A DNA stretch of 64,000 nt from Rhodococcus triatomae BKS 15-14 (GCA_000341795.1 AODO01000054.1:62001-126000); one strand, 5' to 3'. Positions 35,282-45,009 are shown, counted from the first letter of the stretch. Program-made: numbers and translations. Notes: generated from the letters alone by a model not told the origin.

Positions 35282-37297
35282 TCAGGCGGCCTCCTTCGCG
35301 AACTCACCGGCCGCGGCCCACGCCTCGCGTTCGGCGGCGAACGCCGTCGCCTGCGTCGCCCGGAATGCGGCGATGGAGTCGGCGTTGTCGGCGAGGAAGC
35401 GTTCGTGCTCGGCGAGCGAGAAACTGCCCTCGGTGATCTGCACGCCGCCCGATCCCCCGGCCGCGGTGTCCGCGCGCAACTCGAGCAGCTCGTCCGGCTC
35501 GACCGGATACCAGGAGATCCGGTCGAAGAATCGCAGCAGCCAGGGCGTACCGTCCTCGAACGCCGCCGCGCTCTGCGGATAGCGGTGATTCCACACCTGG
35601 GTGGTGCGGCCGACGAACTGGTAGCCGCCGGGACCCTCCATGCCGTAGATGCACAGATACGCGCCGCCGATCCCGACCGCGTTCTCCGGAGTCCACGTGC
35701 GAGCCGGGTTGTACTTGGTGGTGACGAGCCGGTGCCGCGGATCGAGCGGCGTCGCGACCGGCGCACCCAGGTACACGTCGCCGAGTCCGAGTACCAGGTA
35801 CTGCGCGTCGAAGACCGTGTCGAACACGTCGGCCACCGAGTCGAGTCCGTTCATGCGGCGAATGAACTCGATGTTCCAGGGGCACCACGGTGCGTCCGAT
35901 CGGACGCCGTGCATGTACCGCTTGATCGCCTCCCGGGTCGACGGATCGTCCCAGGCGAGCGGCATCCGCACCTCGCGACTCGGCACCACCAGCCGTGACG
36001 ACTCGGGGATCCGCTCCTCCACCTCGCCGAGCAGGCCCATCAGCGCCGGGACGGGCAGCACGTCGGGGTCGACCCGGACCTGCAGCGACCGGATGCCGGG
36101 CGTGAGGTCGAGCAGCCCCGCCGGACGGTCCTCCTCCAGCGCCTGGTGCAGGGCGTGCACCCGAGCACGCAGCGCGAGATCCAAGGTCAGGTCGCCGTAC
36201 TCGACGAGCACGTTGTCGTCGCCGGAGCGGCGGTAGGTCACCGACGTCGCGCCGTCCCGCCGTGCGATGACGCCGTCGTCACCGTCGCCACCCGCCGAGA
36301 AGACCGCCGGGAGTCCGGCGCGCCGGTCGACGCCGAGGGCTCGCGAGGACGCCGCGTGCGCGCCTTTCACGGGCACGAAACGGACCGTGTCACCGGGGCC
36401 GAGCTGGCCGAGTTTCCACCGCTCGGCGGCGACGACGGTGACCGGGCAGACGAATCCACCGAGGCTCGGCCCGTCCGGCCCGAGCAGGATCGGGGTGTCA
36501 CCGGTGAAGTCGAGCGCGCCGACCGAGTACGCGTTGTCGTGGATGTTCGAGGGATGCAGGCCCGCCTCGCCGCCGTCGGTCCGCGCCCAGTCCGGCTTGG
36601 GGCCGACCAGGCGGACTCCGGTCCGATCGGAGTTGAAGTGCACCTCGTAGTCGGTGGCGTAGAGGGTGTCGATGTCCCCGCGGGTGAAGAACTCCGGTGC
36701 GCCGTGCGGCCCCTCGGTGACGGCGATCTCCCACCGCGAGGTGATGACGGGCACGTGCTCCCCGGGAACCGGCTGTGCGGCATCGGGATCGATGCCCCCG
36801 GTGCGGACGGTCAGCACGTCACCGGCCTGCAGTACCCGGCCCTCGTGGCCGCCGAACCGGCCCAGGGTGAAGGTCGCGCCACTGCCCATGTAGTCGGGGA
36901 CCTCGATGCCCCCCTGGACCAGCAGGTAGATCCGGAGCCCCGGCCCCGCGACCGTCCCGATGTCGAGCAGTCCGTTCGCCGGGACGGTGACCGGCTGCCA
37001 CATGGGCACCGGCACGCCGTCGACCCGCACCGGCACCGGCGCACCGGCCACGCAGACGACGGTGGCCTCGGCGAATCGCAGTGCAGGTCCGGACATCGCG
37101 AACTCCAGACCCGGTGCGCCCTCGGGGTTTCCGACGGCGACGTTTCCGAGGCGGAACGACAGGTCGTCCATCGGACCGGAGGGCGGCACCCCGATCTGCC
37201 AGTACCCGACCCGGCCCGGCCAGTCCTGAACGGTGGCCAGCATGCCGGGGCGGTCGACCGTGACGGTGGCGGCGCCACCCGATGTCGTCGTGCTCAC
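35282..37297 (-). CDS. Stand-alone carboxyltransferase (AHS2-AHS1 / KipA-KipI) half of a urea/guanidine-type carboxylase
   Basis: 671 residues. N-terminal AHS2 (KipA/PxpC) domain, residues 12-320, with [17 protein letters not shown] and [18 protein letters not shown]-terminal AHS1 (KipI/PxpB) domain, about 340-600, with [26 protein letters not shown] and WNHRYPQS. It ends at [16 protein letters not shown], where full urea carboxylases continue into the biotin-carrier domain; there is no biotin carboxylase domain in front and no EAMKME motif behind. GTG 37297 overlaps the upstream stop (GTGA). It would need biotin carboxylase/carrier partners encoded elsewhere, or it has another substrate. Confidence 0.82.
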   Translation of the reverse strand: MSTTTSGGAATVTVDRPGMLATVQDWPGRVGYWQIGVPPSGPMDDLSFRLGNVAVGNPEGAPGLEFAMSGPALRFAEATVVCVAGAPVPVRVDGVPVPMWQPVTVPANGLLDIGTVAGPGLRIYLLVQGGIEVPDYMGSGATFTLGRFGGHEGRVLQAGDVLTVRTGGIDPDAAQPVPGEHVPVITSRWEIAVTEGPHGAPEFFTRGDIDTLYATDYEVHFNSDRTGVRLVGPKPDWARTDGGEAGLHPSNIHDNAYSVGALDFTGDTPILLGPDGPSLGGFVCPVTVVAAERWKLGQLGPGDTVRFVPVKGAHAASSRALGVDRRAGLPAVFSAGGDGDDGVIARRDGATSVTYRRSGDDNVLVEYGDLTLDLALRARVHALHQALEEDRPAGLLDLTPGIRSLQVRVDPDVLPVPALMGLLGEVEERIPESSRLVVPSREVRMPLAWDDPSTREAIKRYMHGVRSDAPWCPWNIEFIRRMNGLDSVADVFDTVFDAQYLVLGLGDVYLGAPVATPLDPRHRLVTTKYNPARTWTPENAVGIGGAYLCIYGMEGPGGYQFVGRTTQVWNHRYPQSAAAFEDGTPWLLRFFDRISWYPVEPDELLELRADTAAGGSGGVQITEGSFSLAEHERFLADNADSIAAFRATQATAFAAEREAWAAAGEFAKEAA

Positions 37298-37971
37298 GAC
37301 TGCTCCTCACGGGTGACGATCATCCGGACCTCGGTGGGATCGAAGCCGTTGCAGGGGTTGTTGATCTGCGGGCAGTTCGACACCAGCACCAGCGCGTCGA
37401 CCTCGGCCCGCAGCGCGAGGCGCTTGCCGGGCGCGGACAGCCCGTCGACGATGCCGAGGGTGCCGTCGGCGTCGACGGGCACGTTCATGAAGAAGTTGAT
37501 GTTCGAGACCATGTCCCGTTTGCCGAGGCCCCACGCGGCGCCCTCGACGAGGAAGTTCTCGACACAGGCGTGCTGGTGCCTGGTGTGGTGGCCGTAGCGC
37601 AGGGTGTTCGACTCCTGCGAGCAGGCGCCGCCGACGGTGTCGTGGTTGCCGACCTCGTCGCCGACGATCGTCATCAGCGCCGAACCGTCGTTGGCGCGGA
37701 GCACCGATCCGGTACTGAGGAACAGGCCACGCTGCGCGGACACGGTCGCAGCGGCGTCGTAGCGGACGGCACGGTCGGCGGCCGAGTAGATCAGCGTGTC
37801 GACGGCCTGATTGCCGTGCAGGTCGACGAGGGTGAGAACATCGCCGGCGCGGACGACCGCGGACCAGGGACCGCGGGCGCCCGCGATCTCGTCGAGGACG
37901 ACGGTTCCGGGAACGAGGGCGAGGGACTGGGCGTCGCGTGCGACGAACTCGGAGGCGAGGGCGGCGGTCAT
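37294..37971 (-). CDS. Urea carboxylase-associated protein 2 (DUF1989; carboxyguanidine deiminase subunit-like)
   Basis: 225 residues of the DUF1989 family. Motifs: [54 protein letters not shown] and the C-terminal [15 protein letters not shown], with conserved Cys residues likely to bind metal. Published work on guanidine assimilation assigns such protein pairs to a heteromeric carboxyguanidine deiminase (CgdAB) rather than to urea metabolism. ATG 37971 overlaps the partner's stop (ATGA), and its stop overlaps the carboxyltransferase start. Which subunit corresponds to CgdA or CgdB was not decided. Confidence 0.82.
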   Translation of the reverse strand: MTAALASEFVARDAQSLALVPGTVVLDEIAGARGPWSAVVRAGDVLTLVDLHGNQAVDTLIYSAADRAVRYDAAATVSAQRGLFLSTGSVLRANDGSALMTIVGDEVGNHDTVGGACSQESNTLRYGHHTRHQHACVENFLVEGAAWGLGKRDMVSNINFFMNVPVDADGTLGIVDGLSAPGKRLALRAEVDALVLVSNCPQINNPCNGFDPTEVRMIVTREEQS

Positions 37972-38840
37972 CGTGCGTCCTTCCCGAACCGCGCAGCGGT
38001 CCAGCAGTCTTCGGTGTTGAGTACGGCCCGGAGATACTCGGGGTCGTCGTTCGGCAGCGTGTCGAGATCCTCGGGCGCCTGCCAGGCGAGCACCTCGAGC
38101 GACGTGGTCGGATACTTCTCGGCCTCGTCGAGCGGATGCGCGGTGTTGGCGATCAGAACGATGACCGGCAGGTGCAGCAGGAGCTCGACGGCGGTGTCCG
38201 GTCCGGCATTACCAGTCGGAACCAGCGTCCCGTCCTCCTCCACGCGGACACCGTGGAAGAAGGACACCGCCGGCGGGAGGTCGCGGGGCGCGAGGTCGTG
38301 CTTGGCGGCCGCGAGGATGAACAGTTCCCGTCCCGCGGGCGAATCCGAGTGCACCGTGCCCGCTCCGTACCTCGCCGTGTTGCCTGCGAGATGCGTGGTG
38401 CCGCAGAAGGTGTCGTGCCGACCCGAGGTGTCGGCCACGACGGTTGCGAGCACGCGGCCCTGATCGGAGAGAAGGGGGTGCCCCACACCGAGATACGCCT
38501 GCCAGGGCACCTTCACGGTGTCGGCGACGTTGAGCCGCTCGTGCGGGGCGTCCGCACGATACAGCAGGACGTTCGCGCAGGCCCGGCCGTCGATGTCGCG
38601 CAGGCGAATTCGGGTGCCACGGGCGAGAACCTTGCTCGTGTAGCGACCGCCCGGCACGGTCTCGGCCCAGGTCAGCCGGTCGGCATCGACCCCGACGGGC
38701 GGCGTCGGCCACGCGGAGGCGGGCAGGACCGGCATGGAGTCGGTGACAGACCCGGCCTGCGCACGGGCATGGTCGCGTGCTGCGGTGGTGGTGGCGGTGC
38801 CGGCGGACGATGCACTGGCGGTGGTGGTGCTGGCGGACAC
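37968..38840 (-). CDS. Urea carboxylase-associated protein 1 (DUF1989; carboxyguanidine deiminase subunit-like)
   Basis: 290 residues, DUF1989 family. Motifs: RGTRIRLRDIDGRACANVLLY, ADTSGRHDTFCGTTH and VSFFHGVRVEEDGTL, parallel to those in the neighbouring subunit. The first 35 residues are Ser/Thr/Ala-rich and atypical; GTG 38840 is the first start, only 3 nt after the permease stop, but a GTG near 38747 (VTDSMPVLPAS) could be the true one. Operon order permease - this gene - DUF1989 partner - carboxyltransferase fits uptake and breakdown of guanidine or a similar carboxylated nitrogen compound. Confidence 0.8.
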   Translation of the reverse strand: MSASTTTASASSAGTATTTAARDHARAQAGSVTDSMPVLPASAWPTPPVGVDADRLTWAETVPGGRYTSKVLARGTRIRLRDIDGRACANVLLYRADAPHERLNVADTVKVPWQAYLGVGHPLLSDQGRVLATVVADTSGRHDTFCGTTHLAGNTARYGAGTVHSDSPAGRELFILAAAKHDLAPRDLPPAVSFFHGVRVEEDGTLVPTGNAGPDTAVELLLHLPVIVLIANTAHPLDEAEKYPTTSLEVLAWQAPEDLDTLPNDDPEYLRAVLNTEDCWTAARFGKDAR

Positions 38841-38843
38841 GGT

Positions 38844-40361
38844 TCAGGCTCCGATCGTGACGGGGTTGGGCACGGCCTTGCCGCGCGGATAGCAGAGGAC
38901 TCCGACGAGGACGACGGCCGCGACGGACAGCGGTCCGGCCCACTGCAGGACGGGGTACTCGCCTGTGGGGTTGAAGATCTCGGCGCGCGGCCAGGCCAGG
39001 TTGACGACCATCAGCGAGCCGTAGACGACAGCGGCGATGTTCACGGGCACCCCCCAGAATCCGAGGGTGAACAGTGGCTTGCCTTCGGCGTCGAACTGCG
39101 GTCCACCGTGCGGCCATCCCGTGAGACGACGCACCAGCAGTGGCACCGTCACGAGCAGGTAGGCCAGGTAGATCAGGATGATGCAGACGCTCGACAGGGT
39201 CGTGAAGATTGCGGAGTTGCCGACGTTGACGGCGAGGACCGCGATGCACAGCACACCGATGAGCACGGACGGCGCGATCGGGGTTCCGGTGCGGGTGTTG
39301 ACCTTCGAGAGCACGCTCGACGCGGGCAGCCGGCCGTCACGGGCCATCGAGAACATCAGCCGGGATGCGGCGGTCTGGATCGCGAGGGTACACACGGTCA
39401 CGGCGATCGCGACGTCGATCAGCAGCAGGGTGCCCCACGGGGACGACAGGATCGAGTTCAGGACGTACGGCAGACCTTCGGTGGCGAGGCGTCCGTCGGT
39501 CAGACTGGGTGCCGCCATCAGCGCACCGACGATCATCAGACCGCCGCCGAGTGCGGACACCGAGAGCGCGAGCCGGATCGTGCGGGGCGCGACACGGCGC
39601 GGGTTGCGGGTCTCCTCGGCCAGCTCACCGGCCGAGCCGAAGCCGACCATGACGTAGGCGGCCATGAGGCCGGAGACGATCCACGCCCAGATGTAGCCGG
39701 GCTGGGTGCCCGCCGCGCCGGTGTCGAAGACCACCTGCGGCCCACGCTCGGCGTGGGTGAAGAACATGCCGACGACCGCGATGACGCCGACGATCTCGCA
39801 GGTGACACCGATGTTGTTGATCCGCGACATCCAGTTCACTCCGACGCAGTTGATCGTGGTGGTGACCACGAGCAACGCCGATCCGAGCAGCACCGCGTTG
39901 GCCGCGCCCGAGGACGAGGTGAGCGCGGGATCGTCACCGATGATCTGGAATCCGCTCCACACGTTGGGAAGCACCACCTGCAGCGCGATGGCCGCGGCCG
40001 ACGCGGTGACGATCTGCGCGAGGATCATGAACCAGCCGGCGAACCAGCCGATCACCTCGCCCGCCATGCGACGTGACCACTGGTAGATGGCGCCGGAGAT
40101 CGGGTAGCGCGCTGCCAGTTCCGCGAAGCAGAGGGCGACCATGAACTGACCGATGAAGACGACCGGCCAGGTCCAGAAGAAGGCGGGACCGGCGAATCCG
40201 AAGCCGAGACCGAAGAGCTGGAAGATCGTGGTGAGGATGGAGACGAACGAGAATCCGGCGGCGAAGGATGCGAACTTGCCGAGGGAACGATGCAACTGCT
40301 GCTCGTACCCGAACTCGGCGAGATCTCCGTCGTCGCCGGTCTTGGATGCGACCGTCGTCAT
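38844..40361 (-). CDS. APC superfamily amino-acid/amine permease
   Basis: 505 residues, about 12 membrane helices, APC family of the GABA/choline permease kind. The start has the typical GYEQQLHRSLGKFASFAAGF; helix 1-2 region FGFAGPAFFWTWPVVFIGQF, and GFGSAGELAEETRNPRR matches the conserved loop after helix 6. ATG 40361 is preceded by GCAGGAG. It heads the four-gene operon with the DUF1989 pair and the carboxyltransferase, so the substrate is probably guanidine, urea or a related amine. The C-terminal helices end at CYPRGKAVPNPVTIGA. Confidence 0.85.
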   Translation of the reverse strand: MTTVASKTGDDGDLAEFGYEQQLHRSLGKFASFAAGFSFVSILTTIFQLFGLGFGFAGPAFFWTWPVVFIGQFMVALCFAELAARYPISGAIYQWSRRMAGEVIGWFAGWFMILAQIVTASAAAIALQVVLPNVWSGFQIIGDDPALTSSSGAANAVLLGSALLVVTTTINCVGVNWMSRINNIGVTCEIVGVIAVVGMFFTHAERGPQVVFDTGAAGTQPGYIWAWIVSGLMAAYVMVGFGSAGELAEETRNPRRVAPRTIRLALSVSALGGGLMIVGALMAAPSLTDGRLATEGLPYVLNSILSSPWGTLLLIDVAIAVTVCTLAIQTAASRLMFSMARDGRLPASSVLSKVNTRTGTPIAPSVLIGVLCIAVLAVNVGNSAIFTTLSSVCIILIYLAYLLVTVPLLVRRLTGWPHGGPQFDAEGKPLFTLGFWGVPVNIAAVVYGSLMVVNLAWPRAEIFNPTGEYPVLQWAGPLSVAAVVLVGVLCYPRGKAVPNPVTIGA

Positions 40362-40393
40362 GTGCGCTCCTGCGAGGTGCGGCGGGCTAATTC

Positions 40394-40407
40394 CTGTCAG
40401 ACGACAG
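40394..40407 (-). promoter_or_regulatory. Short palindrome in permease leader
   Basis: CTGTC-AGAC-GACAG lies 33 bp upstream of the permease ATG within the 187-bp divergent region shared with the CBS-DUF294 gene. A partly related TCTGACGATGAC lies about 20 bp further upstream. It could be an operator. I looked for the conserved ykkC guanidine-I riboswitch core in this leader and did not see it. Confidence 0.3.
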
Positions 40408-40548
40408 TTTTGACGTCGGCGGTTTTCTGACGATGACTCCCACGTTTCCCCGTGTAGACAGTGGGTTGCCGTTCGATTTCGCGCGTTACACGGGTATTGC
40501 GTATCGCTCACACAGTCGCCGCTCGCCCGGCCCTGCCAGGATGAACGC

Positions 40549-41946
40549 ATGAACGAACCACTCGTCGTCCGCGACGCCGCGATGCGACCGGTGGCCGACC
40601 TGCTGCGTGGCCCCGCCCCGACCTGCGGCCCGGACACGACGGTCGCCGAGGCGGCGCGCCTGATGACGACGGGCCGCGCCCGCTACGTCCTGGTGTCCCT
40701 CCCGGCCGGCGCACTGGGAATCCTCACCGAGGGCGACCTCCGCAGACGAGTGCTCGGCGTCGGCCGCGGCGGCGACGTCCCGGTGGCGCAGGTGATGACC
40801 GCGCCCGCGCTGACCATCGCGGCGTCGACACTCGGGGCCGATGCCCTGCTCGTGATGCTGGCCCACGGTGTCCGCCGGTTGCCGGTGGTGTCGGCAACCG
40901 GTGAGCCGCTCGGCGTCGTCGAGGACACGGATCTGCTCGCCAACGCCACCCGGGGCAGCTTCCTGCTCCGCGGCGAGATCGCCCGCGCGGAGGACACCGA
41001 CGCCCTGGTCGCCGCCTGCGCACGGATTCCCTCGCTCACGCTGGGGCTCTGGCGGGCCCGGGTGGCAGCGCTGGACGTCAGTGCCATCCTCTCCGTCGTG
41101 GCCGAGGCCGCGGTGCGGCGAGCAGTCGAACTCGTCGGTGACGAAACACGCTCCCCCGCAGCCTGGTTCGGGCTGGGCAGCATCGCGCGCCGCGAGGCGG
41201 TGCCCAGTTCCGACGTGGACAGCGCGTGGTCGGGAGACGAGACCGTCGACACCGCGACGACGCACGCCACGGCGGTCCATGCGCTGCTGGACCGGTGCGG
41301 CCTGCACGCGGACGACAAGGGCGCCTCGGCTGCCAGGCCGCGGTTCGCGCGTCCGACCGGCCGGTGGCACACCGCTATCGAGGGGTGGCTGGCCGACCCG
41401 TTCGCCGACCAGGCGCTCGTCATGCTCGGCATGCTGGTGGACAGCCGGATCGCGTACGGCGACCCGGCACTCGACCTGGCCGGTCACACCGCGCAGATGC
41501 TGCGGTCCCGGCCCGAGGTGCTGCGGCTGCTGCTCCGGGAGGCGGTCGAGGAGAAGGCGCGGATCCCCGCGCGACGTCGGATCGTCGCCCGCCGGCCCGA
41601 ACCCGTGGACGTGAAGGTCCACGGTCTGAGTCCGGTCGTGAACATCGCCCGCTGGGCGGGGACGGCTGCCGGTCTCGCCTCCGAGTCCACCCCGACGAGG
41701 TTGCGGGTCGCGGTCGAGCGGGGTCTCCTGGCCGCGGACGACGGTCGGGTCCTGGGCGAGACGTTCGACGTGCTCACCCAGATTCGACTGCGCCACCAGT
41801 GCGAACAGCTCGAACGCGGGCAGACCCCGACGGACGTGGTGGACCCGCAACTCCTCGGTCCGCTGCAGCGCAGCCTGCTCTCGAACGCGGTGCGGGAGAT
41901 CGCCGGGGTGCAGCGGACCCTCGCCTATGCGGGACCACCGGCGTGA
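40549..41946 (+). CDS. CBS-pair protein with DUF294 nucleotidyltransferase-like domain
   Basis: 465 residues. Two CBS domains (MRPVADLLRGPAPTCGP; VPVAQVMTAPALTI, to about residue 135) would bind an adenine nucleotide. They are followed by a DUF294/GlnD-like nucleotidyltransferase core, GSIARREAVPSSDVDSAW, with the DxD pair, and a DUF294 C-terminal helical domain (GETFDVLTQIRLRHQCEQL). The N-terminal cNMP domain seen in some relatives is absent. ATG 40549 has AGGA 8 nt upstream. The stop overlaps the Fic start (GTGA). Family members are thought to be sensory proteins; the reaction is not known. Confidence 0.82.
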   Translation: MNEPLVVRDAAMRPVADLLRGPAPTCGPDTTVAEAARLMTTGRARYVLVSLPAGALGILTEGDLRRRVLGVGRGGDVPVAQVMTAPALTIAASTLGADALLVMLAHGVRRLPVVSATGEPLGVVEDTDLLANATRGSFLLRGEIARAEDTDALVAACARIPSLTLGLWRARVAALDVSAILSVVAEAAVRRAVELVGDETRSPAAWFGLGSIARREAVPSSDVDSAWSGDETVDTATTHATAVHALLDRCGLHADDKGASAARPRFARPTGRWHTAIEGWLADPFADQALVMLGMLVDSRIAYGDPALDLAGHTAQMLRSRPEVLRLLLREAVEEKARIPARRRIVARRPEPVDVKVHGLSPVVNIARWAGTAAGLASESTPTRLRVAVERGLLAADDGRVLGETFDVLTQIRLRHQCEQLERGQTPTDVVDPQLLGPLQRSLLSNAVREIAGVQRTLAYAGPPA

Positions 41947-42794
41947 CCGAGCCCGCCTCCGAACGCTGGCCCGATCTGTTCGCGCCCCACCCCACCGCGG
42001 TCGTGCACGCCGTCGACCAGGTCGTGGCGGCGGAACGCCTCGAGGGCTGGGCGCCCGACCGCGCCGACGTCGCCGCGCTGCTCGCGCTCGCCTGCGGTGA
42101 CCTCACTCCGGACGACCACATTCGGAACGCGGTCACTCGCGTCTCGTCGCGCCCGGCGCGGAGCCGGCGTCAGTGGTGGGTCCGGCCCCGCCCGTATCTG
42201 ATCCGGGGAACGTCGGTGTTGCGCAATCGTTTCGACCTCGTCGATGCCGACCAGTTGCGGGACGTCGAGTTCGCGGCGACGGCGTCGCGACTGCTGGGGC
42301 TGCATCTGGGGGGCTCTCCCCCTGTCCGCTGCCTCGACGCCGACCACATCCGGGACCTGCATCGGCAGGTCTTCGGTGACGTCTTCGGCTGGGCGGGCCA
42401 GCACCGGATCGTGGAGCTCAGCAAGAACGGCGACGGTTTCGCACCGGTCGCGGCGATCGACCGCTACCTGAGGGAGGTGGAGATCGCGATCGCCACCGTG
42501 GACTGGCCGCGTGCCGATCGCGGCCGGCTCGCGTACGCGCTGGCGGCGGTGTACGTCACGTACAACCACGCCCACCCGTTCCGGGAGGGCAACGGTCGAA
42601 CCGGGACCCTTCTGCTGCACCAACTGTGCGCGGCAACCGCGTTTCGCCTCGACCTGTCAAGGATCGGACGGGCCGAATGGGTGGCGGCGTCGCGGGATTC
42701 CGCACCGTTCCGCAGGGTGGGCGCGCCGAGCCCGCGACCGTTGATCCCCGTGATGGCCCGCGCCCTCCGACCAGACGTGCCCCTGCCCCGGTGA
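41943..42794 (+). CDS. Fic family protein with altered active-site motif
   Basis: 283 residues. Fic domain in the C-terminal half: HRQVFGDVFGWAGQHR, the flap region, and HPFREGNGRTGT starting at His211. The motif HxFx(D/E)GNGRxxR keeps His, Phe, Glu and the first Arg, but the second Arg (contacting nucleotide phosphates in classical Fic enzymes) is Thr. An N-terminal 120-residue extension is helical and includes RNRFDLVDADQLRDVE. I saw no clear (S/T)xxxE(G/N) inhibitory helix. GTG 41943 overlaps the CBS-DUF294 stop, so the two are made together. Family members transfer AMP or other phospho-groups to proteins. Confidence 0.82.
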   Translation: MTEPASERWPDLFAPHPTAVVHAVDQVVAAERLEGWAPDRADVAALLALACGDLTPDDHIRNAVTRVSSRPARSRRQWWVRPRPYLIRGTSVLRNRFDLVDADQLRDVEFAATASRLLGLHLGGSPPVRCLDADHIRDLHRQVFGDVFGWAGQHRIVELSKNGDGFAPVAAIDRYLREVEIAIATVDWPRADRGRLAYALAAVYVTYNHAHPFREGNGRTGTLLLHQLCAATAFRLDLSRIGRAEWVAASRDSAPFRRVGAPSPRPLIPVMARALRPDVPLPR

Positions 42795-42842
42795 CCTGCG
42801 CCCGGACGAACTCTCCGTCGTCCTCCCGGTCGGAACCACGCC

Positions 42843-42868
42843 ACGGCGCAGGTTGACCCCTGCGCCGT
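42843..42868. terminator. Hairpin between convergent genes
   Basis: Perfect 10-bp inverted repeat (ACGGCGCAGG, 42843-42852; complement 42859-42868) with a 6-nt loop, lying between the ends of the Fic and flavohaemoglobin genes. No T-tract. Confidence 0.55.
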
Positions 42869-42935
42869 CCGCCGAGACTGCGCGCCGACGCACGCGGTCG
42901 GGACGGTCGGGGTTCCCCGCACCCGCCGACACGGA

Positions 42936-44159
42936 TCAGTCGAATCCGAGCCAGGAATCGGGTGCGAACACCTCGTAGTGAATGTTCACCGGAGAAACGC
43001 CTTCCCGCACCGCGACCCGGCGCATCTTGCGCATGAACAACGGCGAGCCGCACAGGTAGACGTCGGCGGCGCCGTCCCACTTCCCGTCCCGCAGCCGGGA
43101 GATCGCATGCTCGATGTCGTCGGCGTACTCGGTGTGCAGCGACGACGGCCCCCGATACACCGACAGCAGGTCGGCGATCTTGTCCCGATGCGCAAACCGT
43201 TCCGGGCGCCGGTCCACGTGCACCACACGCAGCGGCCTGATGTCCGCATCGGCGACCAACCGTTGCAGCAGCCCGACGCTCACCGCCGATCCGATGCCGG
43301 ACGACGCCAGCACCACCGGACTGTCCTCCCGGATCGGATACGGGTCACCGACCGGCATGGACACCACCAGTGGGTCACCGACGCCGACGTCGTCGATCAG
43401 TTTCGTCGACACCATGCCGCCGCGCACCGCCTCGACGGTGATCTCCCACGTGTCGGGTCGCTCTCCCCACACAACGGTGTACTGGCGAATCTGGCGGGTC
43501 TCGTCCGGAAACAGTACGGACACCGAAACATACTGCCCGGGAACGCAGTTCCGCATCACGTCCGGGTTCTCGTCGCCGAAGACGAAGGTCCACGCACCGG
43601 GCGCGACCTCTCGCTTGTCCAGCACGGTCATCGGCTGCCACACGTGCCCGGCGGCGACACCCGCCGCCTCGTACAGCGCCGCCTCCTGCGCCATCAGCGA
43701 GTTGGCCATCAGCCAGTACACCTCGTCCCAGGCGCCTGCGACCTCCGGGGTGACCGCATCGCCCAGCACGTCGACGATCGCGGTGAACAGTGCGGTGTGC
43801 ACGAGGTCGTAGTGGACCTGCACGATACCGAGCGACGCGTGCTTCGCCGCGATTCGCGACATCACCTCGTCCACCGGTGGAGCCTCTTCCGTGACCAGGA
43901 GTGTGGCGAATGCGGCAACGGCTCCCGCGAGTGCCTTCTGCTGTTCGCCGTTCGCCTGATTGGTGCGATTGAAGAGGTCGGACTCGAGGGAGGGGAGGTT
44001 GTCGAACAGGTGCCGGTAGAAGATGCGGCTGATCTCGCCGAGGTGTTCGCCGACCACCGGCAGGGTCGCCTCGATGATCGGGCGTGACGTCGCGGACAGG
44101 ATCGAGGTGGCCGGAGCGGAATCCGGTGCGTCGACGGGGTCGGCCACGATGTCGGACAC
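42936..44159 (-). CDS. Flavohaemoglobin (nitric oxide dioxygenase-like)
   Basis: 407 residues: globin domain 20-160 with proximal His in AAKHASLGIVQVHYDLVH, then a ferredoxin-reductase domain with FAD motif RQYTVVWG and a NAD part SSGIGSAVSVGLL and YLCGSPLFMRKM. The FAD/NAD motifs deviate a little from E. coli Hmp (RQYS; GxGxTP), and the globin lacks the usual VGxxLL after the proximal helix, so it may be an actinobacterial variant. Expected to detoxify NO with NAD(P)H and O2. GTG 44159 was chosen, weakly supported. Divergent from a TetR-HIT pair across 166 bp. Confidence 0.87.
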   Translation of the reverse strand: MSDIVADPVDAPDSAPATSILSATSRPIIEATLPVVGEHLGEISRIFYRHLFDNLPSLESDLFNRTNQANGEQQKALAGAVAAFATLLVTEEAPPVDEVMSRIAAKHASLGIVQVHYDLVHTALFTAIVDVLGDAVTPEVAGAWDEVYWLMANSLMAQEAALYEAAGVAAGHVWQPMTVLDKREVAPGAWTFVFGDENPDVMRNCVPGQYVSVSVLFPDETRQIRQYTVVWGERPDTWEITVEAVRGGMVSTKLIDDVGVGDPLVVSMPVGDPYPIREDSPVVLASSGIGSAVSVGLLQRLVADADIRPLRVVHVDRRPERFAHRDKIADLLSVYRGPSSLHTEYADDIEHAISRLRDGKWDGAADVYLCGSPLFMRKMRRVAVREGVSPVNIHYEVFAPDSWLGFD

Positions 44160-44325
44160 GGCGATGGTCAGGCCTTTCGGAGCTTTCCATGTACAGCACT
44201 ACAACGTCGTTGCGCCGCGGAGCGAGGCACCCGTGAAGGCGGCGGCACCTGCCTCGAGGAGGCCGGCTGCAGGAGGAGCGTACTCGACGGTCTGCACCGC
44301 GTGGCGAGACTGGCAGGATGGTGAC

Positions 44326-45009
44326 GTGACCAACACTGGCCCGGGCCGTCCCCGGCTGACGAAGCAGCGCAGGCCCGGACCGACCGCAGCGGCGGAGATC
44401 CTCGACGCCGCGGCGGAGCTGTTCACGACGAAGGGGTTCTCGTCGACGTCGACCCGCCAGATCGCTGATGCAGTCGGGGTCCGGCAGGCGTCGCTCTACC
44501 ACCACTTCGCCACCAAGGACGACATCCTGGCCGCCCTCCTCCAGGGCACCGTGACCGGCGCTCTCGCCGTCGCCGACGAGTTGATCGGACGACCGGAACC
44601 GGCCGCGGTCCGGCTCTACACCCTGCTCACCGTCGACGCGGCGCAGTTGGTGTCCGTCCGGTGGAATCTCGGCGCGCTCTATCTGCTTCCCGAGCTGCGC
44701 ACCGACCGTTTCACCCCGTTCCGGCTGGAACGACACCGACTGCGCGCCCGCTACGCCGAGCTGGCGCGTCTGGTTCTGGCCGATCTGGGCGAGGACGACC
44801 CTGCCCGCACGGGACTGCCGTTCCGGATCGTCGAGACGGTCATCAACGAGCGCAGCGACGTCGAGAGCGACGGCGGACTCGACGCGGCACATGCTGCGAC
44901 CGTTGCCGATGCGGGACTCCGGGTCCTGGGTTGGGTCGACGTCACCGCGCTCCGCGCGCCGGCCACCGTGTTGGCAGCCGAACTCGGCGCGGGGATCGAT
45001 CTCGGATGA
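44326..45009 (+). CDS. TetR family transcriptional regulator
   Basis: 227 residues from GTG 44326 with AGGA 8 nt upstream. HTH helices FSSTSTRQIADAVG and RQASLYHHFATKDDIL at about residues 40-70; the ligand domain contains RWNLGALYLLPELR. Divergent from the flavohaemoglobin and overlapping the HIT gene (ATGA). A short CAACG-N-CGTTG palindrome at 44202-44212 in the divergent region is a possible operator (weak). Target likely the neighbouring genes; effector unknown. Confidence 0.87.
   Translation: MTNTGPGRPRLTKQRRPGPTAAAEILDAAAELFTTKGFSSTSTRQIADAVGVRQASLYHHFATKDDILAALLQGTVTGALAVADELIGRPEPAAVRLYTLLTVDAAQLVSVRWNLGALYLLPELRTDRFTPFRLERHRLRARYAELARLVLADLGEDDPARTGLPFRIVETVINERSDVESDGGLDAAHAATVADAGLRVLGWVDVTALRAPATVLAAELGAGIDLG

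Noticed and set aside
40362-40548. Possible ykkC guanidine-I riboswitch before the permease
   Set aside because: The operon content made it worth looking for, but I did not find the conserved guanidine-I core segments in the leader; only a short palindrome is present.
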